From a virus, in the IMG/VR virus record IMGVR_UViG_3300032265_000674, positions 1 to 26,169 of that record: a stretch of 26,169 bases of DNA; one strand, 5' to 3'. A program made the translations under genes and the position numbers. Within the stretch, counting starts at the first letter, position 1. The number at the start of each line of letters is the position of its first letter. This document shows, one piece after another, positions 24,501 through 26,169 of the stretch. The notes under the pieces are model-generated. The model made no database searches. It saw only the letters and a program-made list of their open reading frames with translations, and was not told where the DNA came from.

Positions 24501-26169
24501 CTGCATCGTATGTACTATTATCAAAACCTAATATTGTTCCAGACGTATTGTACAAACTAGGACTTAATTGTATAGTACCGTTTTGAATACCAACTGTATG
24601 ATATGACTGTGTCCAATCGACACTAGTAGAAGTAGCGTACTTGTATAATAAAATCCAGCCGCCGGCGCCTACAGTACGTACTTTAACTATTTCTCCAATA
24701 GCAACAGATATACTGCTTAAATCTGCTAATGTTGAAACAGAAAAATCTGGAGCTGTAAATTGTGTTGCTGTAACAGTATTTCCAGTAGTAGGATCTACAT
24801 ACGATCCATACCAGTCGGCATAATTCCAGAATTTTCTTACATCATATGATTGTGTAACTGTTCTGCTCCATACTTTGTAAACTGGATCGTAAGAATATAT
24901 ACTCCAATTACCACCAGCCTGACTATCGCTAGTTACCAACGCACTATAATTTCGAACAGAGAATGTTGTGGCATTGTCGTATCCTACTCCTGGAGATATA
25001 ACTTTAACTCCAGTAATCTGTCCTTTAGTATTAATAATACTTTGTACTACTGCACCAGTACCCGACCCGTTAACTTCAATATAAGGAGCTTGCAAATAAC
25101 CCTTACCCGAAGAAACGATTGTTGCGCCGATAATTCTACCATTTCCTATTACAGGAGTTAAGGAAGGAACAGCATAATTTGCAACAGTTGCATAAGGTAA
25201 ATCTGCATCAATTGCAAATGTAACATCATACATACCTAAAATTGCATTTGGAACAGGGTCGTAACTTTCTAATGCAGATAAATCACAACTTTCAACTATT
25301 TGATTTGCAAGGAGTGTTTTGTTAGCTATATCAGCAAATTCTTTTAATGCCTCAAAACGATTTACAAACATTCCTTGTCGTGGTCGGTTTTCAATACCAT
25401 AACGTAGTTTAATTGGCAATGCTGGATCTGGAACTATCCTACCTTGAGCATCTACTCCACACAAACTATCGATCCATTTTTGTAAAATGCTAGGTGGAAT
25501 TTTTGTATTTGGATCGTCGCTAATTAATTTCCAGTGTCTGTGAACATTCTGATCGGTATTTTCAATCAACCAATAATGTACACTAAGCACCACTTTAGTA
25601 TCTTGTAAGAATTGTTTTGCATTAACTAAACTAAAACTATTTGTTCCAGTTAGTGCAAGATATGTGTATCCTTGCCCGCGAGGGTTGGCTATAAGATTAG
25701 ATACATTTAATGCGTCTAAATGTCTGCCAGAGTTATCTGGAATATATCTCTTATTCTTAACCCAGAAATAATAAGTTTTAGTAAATTGTCCTGTAACACT
25801 ATTAAATGTTTGGCTGAAACTATATGCATTATTACCATATAAACTAGTTCCACTAATGCCACTTGCTAAACCTAATGGAGTATCTGCAATCTTATCCCAT
25901 GCACTAGGCATTTGATTATAAGAAACCCATTCGTAAATATCAATACTAGCGCCAGCTGCCAATGAATTCCAACTAGAATTACGATATACAGGATCGTTTA
26001 CATAAACATTTAAAAATTTAGCAGTTCTTAGATCCCACCATAATTGGCCTAACGGTGCTGTGGTCCAAGATGCATTTGCATTAACATTGACTTCAACTGT
26101 AGAGTTAGAATCAACGTAAGTATAAACAGCAGGGTCGTAAAATGCCTTGTAAGTTATTTCTTCTTCGGC
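18502..26169 (-). CDS. Giant virion structural protein, N-terminus outside the window (at least 2,555 aa)
   Basis: An uninterrupted frame from the window edge to TAA 18504-18502. The first methionine-like codon at 25962 is a TTG (Leu), and the frame stays open upstream (for example WWDLRTAKFLNVYVNDP near 25990-26040), so the gene is partial. Visible pieces in order are WWDLR; GxGY-P-V repeats (near 24965-25130 and 23800-24030); KPYRTKVREYV (near 24210-24240); three copies of a motif like TLTVTNSSGIKAGDIITG (near 22960-23025, 22730-22850 and 18960-19040); many VNG--DY beta repeats between about 23640 and 19900; an IEYYQVSG/LRRSTLGTG block (near 19590-19670); and an FDNGNGT tail. The protein is Thr/Ser/Asn/Val-rich with no enzyme motif. 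It resembles large structural proteins of marine T4-like phages and is likely a fibre, baseplate or whisker component. Confidence 0.8.
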   Translation of the reverse strand, partial: AEEEITYKAFYDPAVYTYVDSNSTVEVNVNANASWTTAPLGQLWWDLRTAKFLNVYVNDPVYRNSSWNSLAAGASIDIYEWVSYNQMPSAWDKIADTPLGLASGISGTSLYGNNAYSFSQTFNSVTGQFTKTYYFWVKNKRYIPDNSGRHLDALNVSNLIANPRGQGYTYLALTGTNSFSLVNAKQFLQDTKVVLSVHYWLIENTDQNVHRHWKLISDDPNTKIPPSILQKWIDSLCGVDAQGRIVPDPALPIKLRYGIENRPRQGMFVNRFEALKEFADIANKTLLANQIVESCDLSALESYDPVPNAILGMYDVTFAIDADLPYATVANYAVPSLTPVIGNGRIIGATIVSSGKGYLQAPYIEVNGSGTGAVVQSIINTKGQITGVKVISPGVGYDNATTFSVRNYSALVTSDSQAGGNWSIYSYDPVYKVWSRTVTQSYDVRKFWNYADWYGSYVDPTTGNTVTATQFTAPDFSVSTLADLSSISVAIGEIVKVRTVGAGGWILLYKYATSTSVDWTQSYHTVGIQNGTIQLSPSLYNTSGTILGFDNSTYDAEGFDQYAAVELRIILKTLQNNIFINTLITSYLDIFFDSIRYIHSEQPYVDWIFKTSFVKAEHNVGSLTQPVTYQPDNLSNFQDYVNEVKPYRTKVREYVDNYKNLDVGQLPITDFDLQPIYENSKMTVLNAYYENDQIVTPDSNIQNYPWKFWLDNVGFTVTELILTSNGSGYVSNPVVKITSSSGSGATARAFITNGSVNRIVLLTHGSGYLSKPTVTIEGGLGPHGVAATATSIIGNSVVRSTLLGMKFDRVDSSYYITQLQKIETFTGTANRVQFPLTWGPDVRVGKSTVTVNGILALRDSYVLSIVSSTTKGYTQYSGNITFTTAPAVGAKISVTYIVDQSLLGATDRIQYYYSPTAGMPGQDLSQLLTGIDYGGVIVNGMNFVESSGWDSVPYYSTGWDASDSTYTDYAIVVNANTHAFTLPYTPSVGTQLNIYKTQSYTNSYVSNGSTSSYQFNVTDLPPVVTASWTTATAGVSTNFVSINTLPGGQYGTTLTVINTAGITAGMAIIGTGFTQGQIVSTVVNGTVLTLSNSPDAAPVGTMTFTKNVISSSTLTVTNSSGIKAGDIITGGNGAFVSGTTVVSVLNSTTVTLNHMLYKIIPNGTSVTFTRTLTLSIDYIIPIAGTLKLINFKNSNIISNTTVHVTGVLNPLRLDDLNYNISSYITQLINAIAYDTVFGSNLQSIQVGNAILLAVTSNSYKPSEAILSINNVIKTITNLSSIKSNSTAVSTINTYAGIITSIVNGGIVPTFVYPSPYGTPTVISYNVPNIQTVDFYHVYIPVTSVSSTPVTTGWTVTGPGITGVATVITVEVIPSNGLIAAKVDLRVAEFIENGIYTFQTPNGGITNAAILLNDNIPFIQAEMIAYITANYPSVTYNTNLFQTQIQYTVESLVYDVLYGGNSQTLYTATLAPAIGFTSNPSNWTAYWTDVYSYLNSLVQSIILNTVVTPLQTAFFQYTNSNLVHGGITSTTVSNNIASIVKYLTNVTVTTVTPTVTLGVSTLQSTANTILAAKSTLIPVYNSTAVVNTFLADGINNTFYIPNTYTVIDGDEFIIRQTTSDGSIVPPESDYDTALTGGDTTSLNGVYSTATGLLADDIIVDGDDFVTPDTSGAPEEVVPGQVVDTVAIKVFNIPNSGSAKIHVDNYITDGTTSTYALSQVPNSPGAVIVKLNGNIKTLNVDYVVNYNTQSNKQTVVLNAVPGANQQLSLFTIGYNGNNILGIDYFIGDGSTTEFVTNIKWQSPATSLVYVNGVVATPVLFRTDSTYSVVDVIGLRFAVPPTSGQVINYIIVSGTQQEFSIASVETIATNGSLSYTLKNQIGNSLPSESNMLVRVDQTILQAPNNSYFTIGNNRLNYSIDSTKFTPYTVPITSIFVIVGNVTLSLGTDYTVDLSGITIKINKQVYSKYKGQTLIVSVTLGETYTYNPSTQQITFTTAYDNTHLVQVVSFYQHDILDIERTEINVSNNANLVVNTPSYFEYQNITGKIVPLDRYVIDQNYVWATLSGTLLTPSVDYKLNADHLSLTLSNSLIIDSTTVLSIITFGSTTLLPGVAYMQFKDMLNRVSYKRLSSNKQTTLAHDLLWSDTQIVVTDASKLDLPNPARSKPGVIEIVGERIEYYQVSGNTLSQLRRSTLGTGMRTFYIAGSFVQDIGTSSTIPYVDTQLTNQFISDGTSVISLPFIPSSVNDVEVFVGGYNDGAEWASGVSYSVGTIVNQGPYTYRCTVAHTSTDTFFNDITNWKFFIGNTRLKKVGYTVFNINNAPYSPAGDVKFDPDFTIPSVKYSSAKTWTSNTVVQLNQYILYNNNYYQVTNGGTFSGNLTGNNTTITNISSVAGLGVGDLVFGTGIVTGTIISAISTHSITISNPAKSTIVNNTLTYSKSTSTIAPTHTTGSALNGSANLLFIVNAASLILTNLLTPGTQITVIKNTGVAWDGNKNNQSQIDILYDPGVVGEFLRAEPGISYNEYNKLGTNQVSNTSAVTFDNGNGTFDSGNITFDRG
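18505..18558 (-). repeat. 21-bp tandem repeat at the 3' end of the giant gene
   Basis: Read on the minus strand, units at 18558-18538, 18537-18517 and a partial 18516-18505 each begin TTTGA and encode FDNGNGT, FDSGNIT and FDRG before the TAA. The last partial unit contains AGAGGA, which appears to serve as the ribosome site of the following fibre gene. Confidence 0.85.

Noticed and set aside
25960-25962. Start codon of the giant structural gene
   Set aside because: The codon is TTG, reads as Leu within a continuing frame, and the upstream 69 codons to the window edge are open and protein-like.
1-26169. tRNA genes, integrase, attachment sites or insertion sequences
   Set aside because: The few gaps are too short for a tRNA, no cloverleaf was seen, and no recombinase or transposase motif appears in any long frame.

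Overview
This AT-rich, almost gap-free window (longest non-coding gap about 74 bases) looks like part of a tailed phage genome of the myovirus / T4-like ('marine T4-like') kind. Reasons: tandem tail-fibre genes including one with a phage tail collar domain, a giant virion structural ORF of more than 2,500 codons, ThyX, many start/stop overlaps, a C(UUCG)G intergenic hairpin, and two GATAAATA boxes resembling T4-type late promoters. No terminase, capsid, polymerase, tRNA, integrase or CRISPR array is visible. The host cannot be named from this sequence.

Layout. (A) Plus strand, 64-4600: a MoxR/CobS-like AAA+ ATPase, a VWA protein with a metallopeptidase-like (DUF2201-type) domain, four small or unrecognised proteins, and flavin-dependent thymidylate synthase ThyX. 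(B) Minus strand, 4597-8811: a tightly overlapping operon of four glycosyltransferase-like proteins (two pairs of paralogues), one unrecognised 191-aa protein and one 114-aa protein, read from a near-consensus sigma70-type promoter at 8832-8860. Regions A and B converge in a palindromic TTAATTAA that supplies both stop codons. (C) Minus strand, 8873-26169: virion and tail genes. In transcription order (right to left) these are a giant structural protein cut by the window edge, a fibre with nine LGGVK repeats, a complete sedolisin (S53) peptidase with pro-domain, a 202-aa structural-type protein, three fibres that share one N-terminal module but have different C-termini, and a 321-aa structural-type protein.

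How they may work together: the giant protein and the fibres probably build the baseplate/fibre apparatus. Three fibres with a shared base and different tips look like an adhesin set that varies by recombination. The sedolisin between fibre genes suggests a virion-borne protease acting on a host surface protein or on the fibres themselves. The glycosyltransferase operon just downstream could decorate fibres or alter host glycans. The ATPase/VWA pair resembles bacterial MoxR-VWA or CobS-CobT remodelling pairs, and ThyX supplies dTMP for phage DNA synthesis.

The strongest unusual items are the sedolisin in a tail-fibre cluster, the shared-module fibre triplet, the giant fibre-like ORF, promoters overlapped by inverted repeats, and two apparently different promoter classes for the two gene sets.
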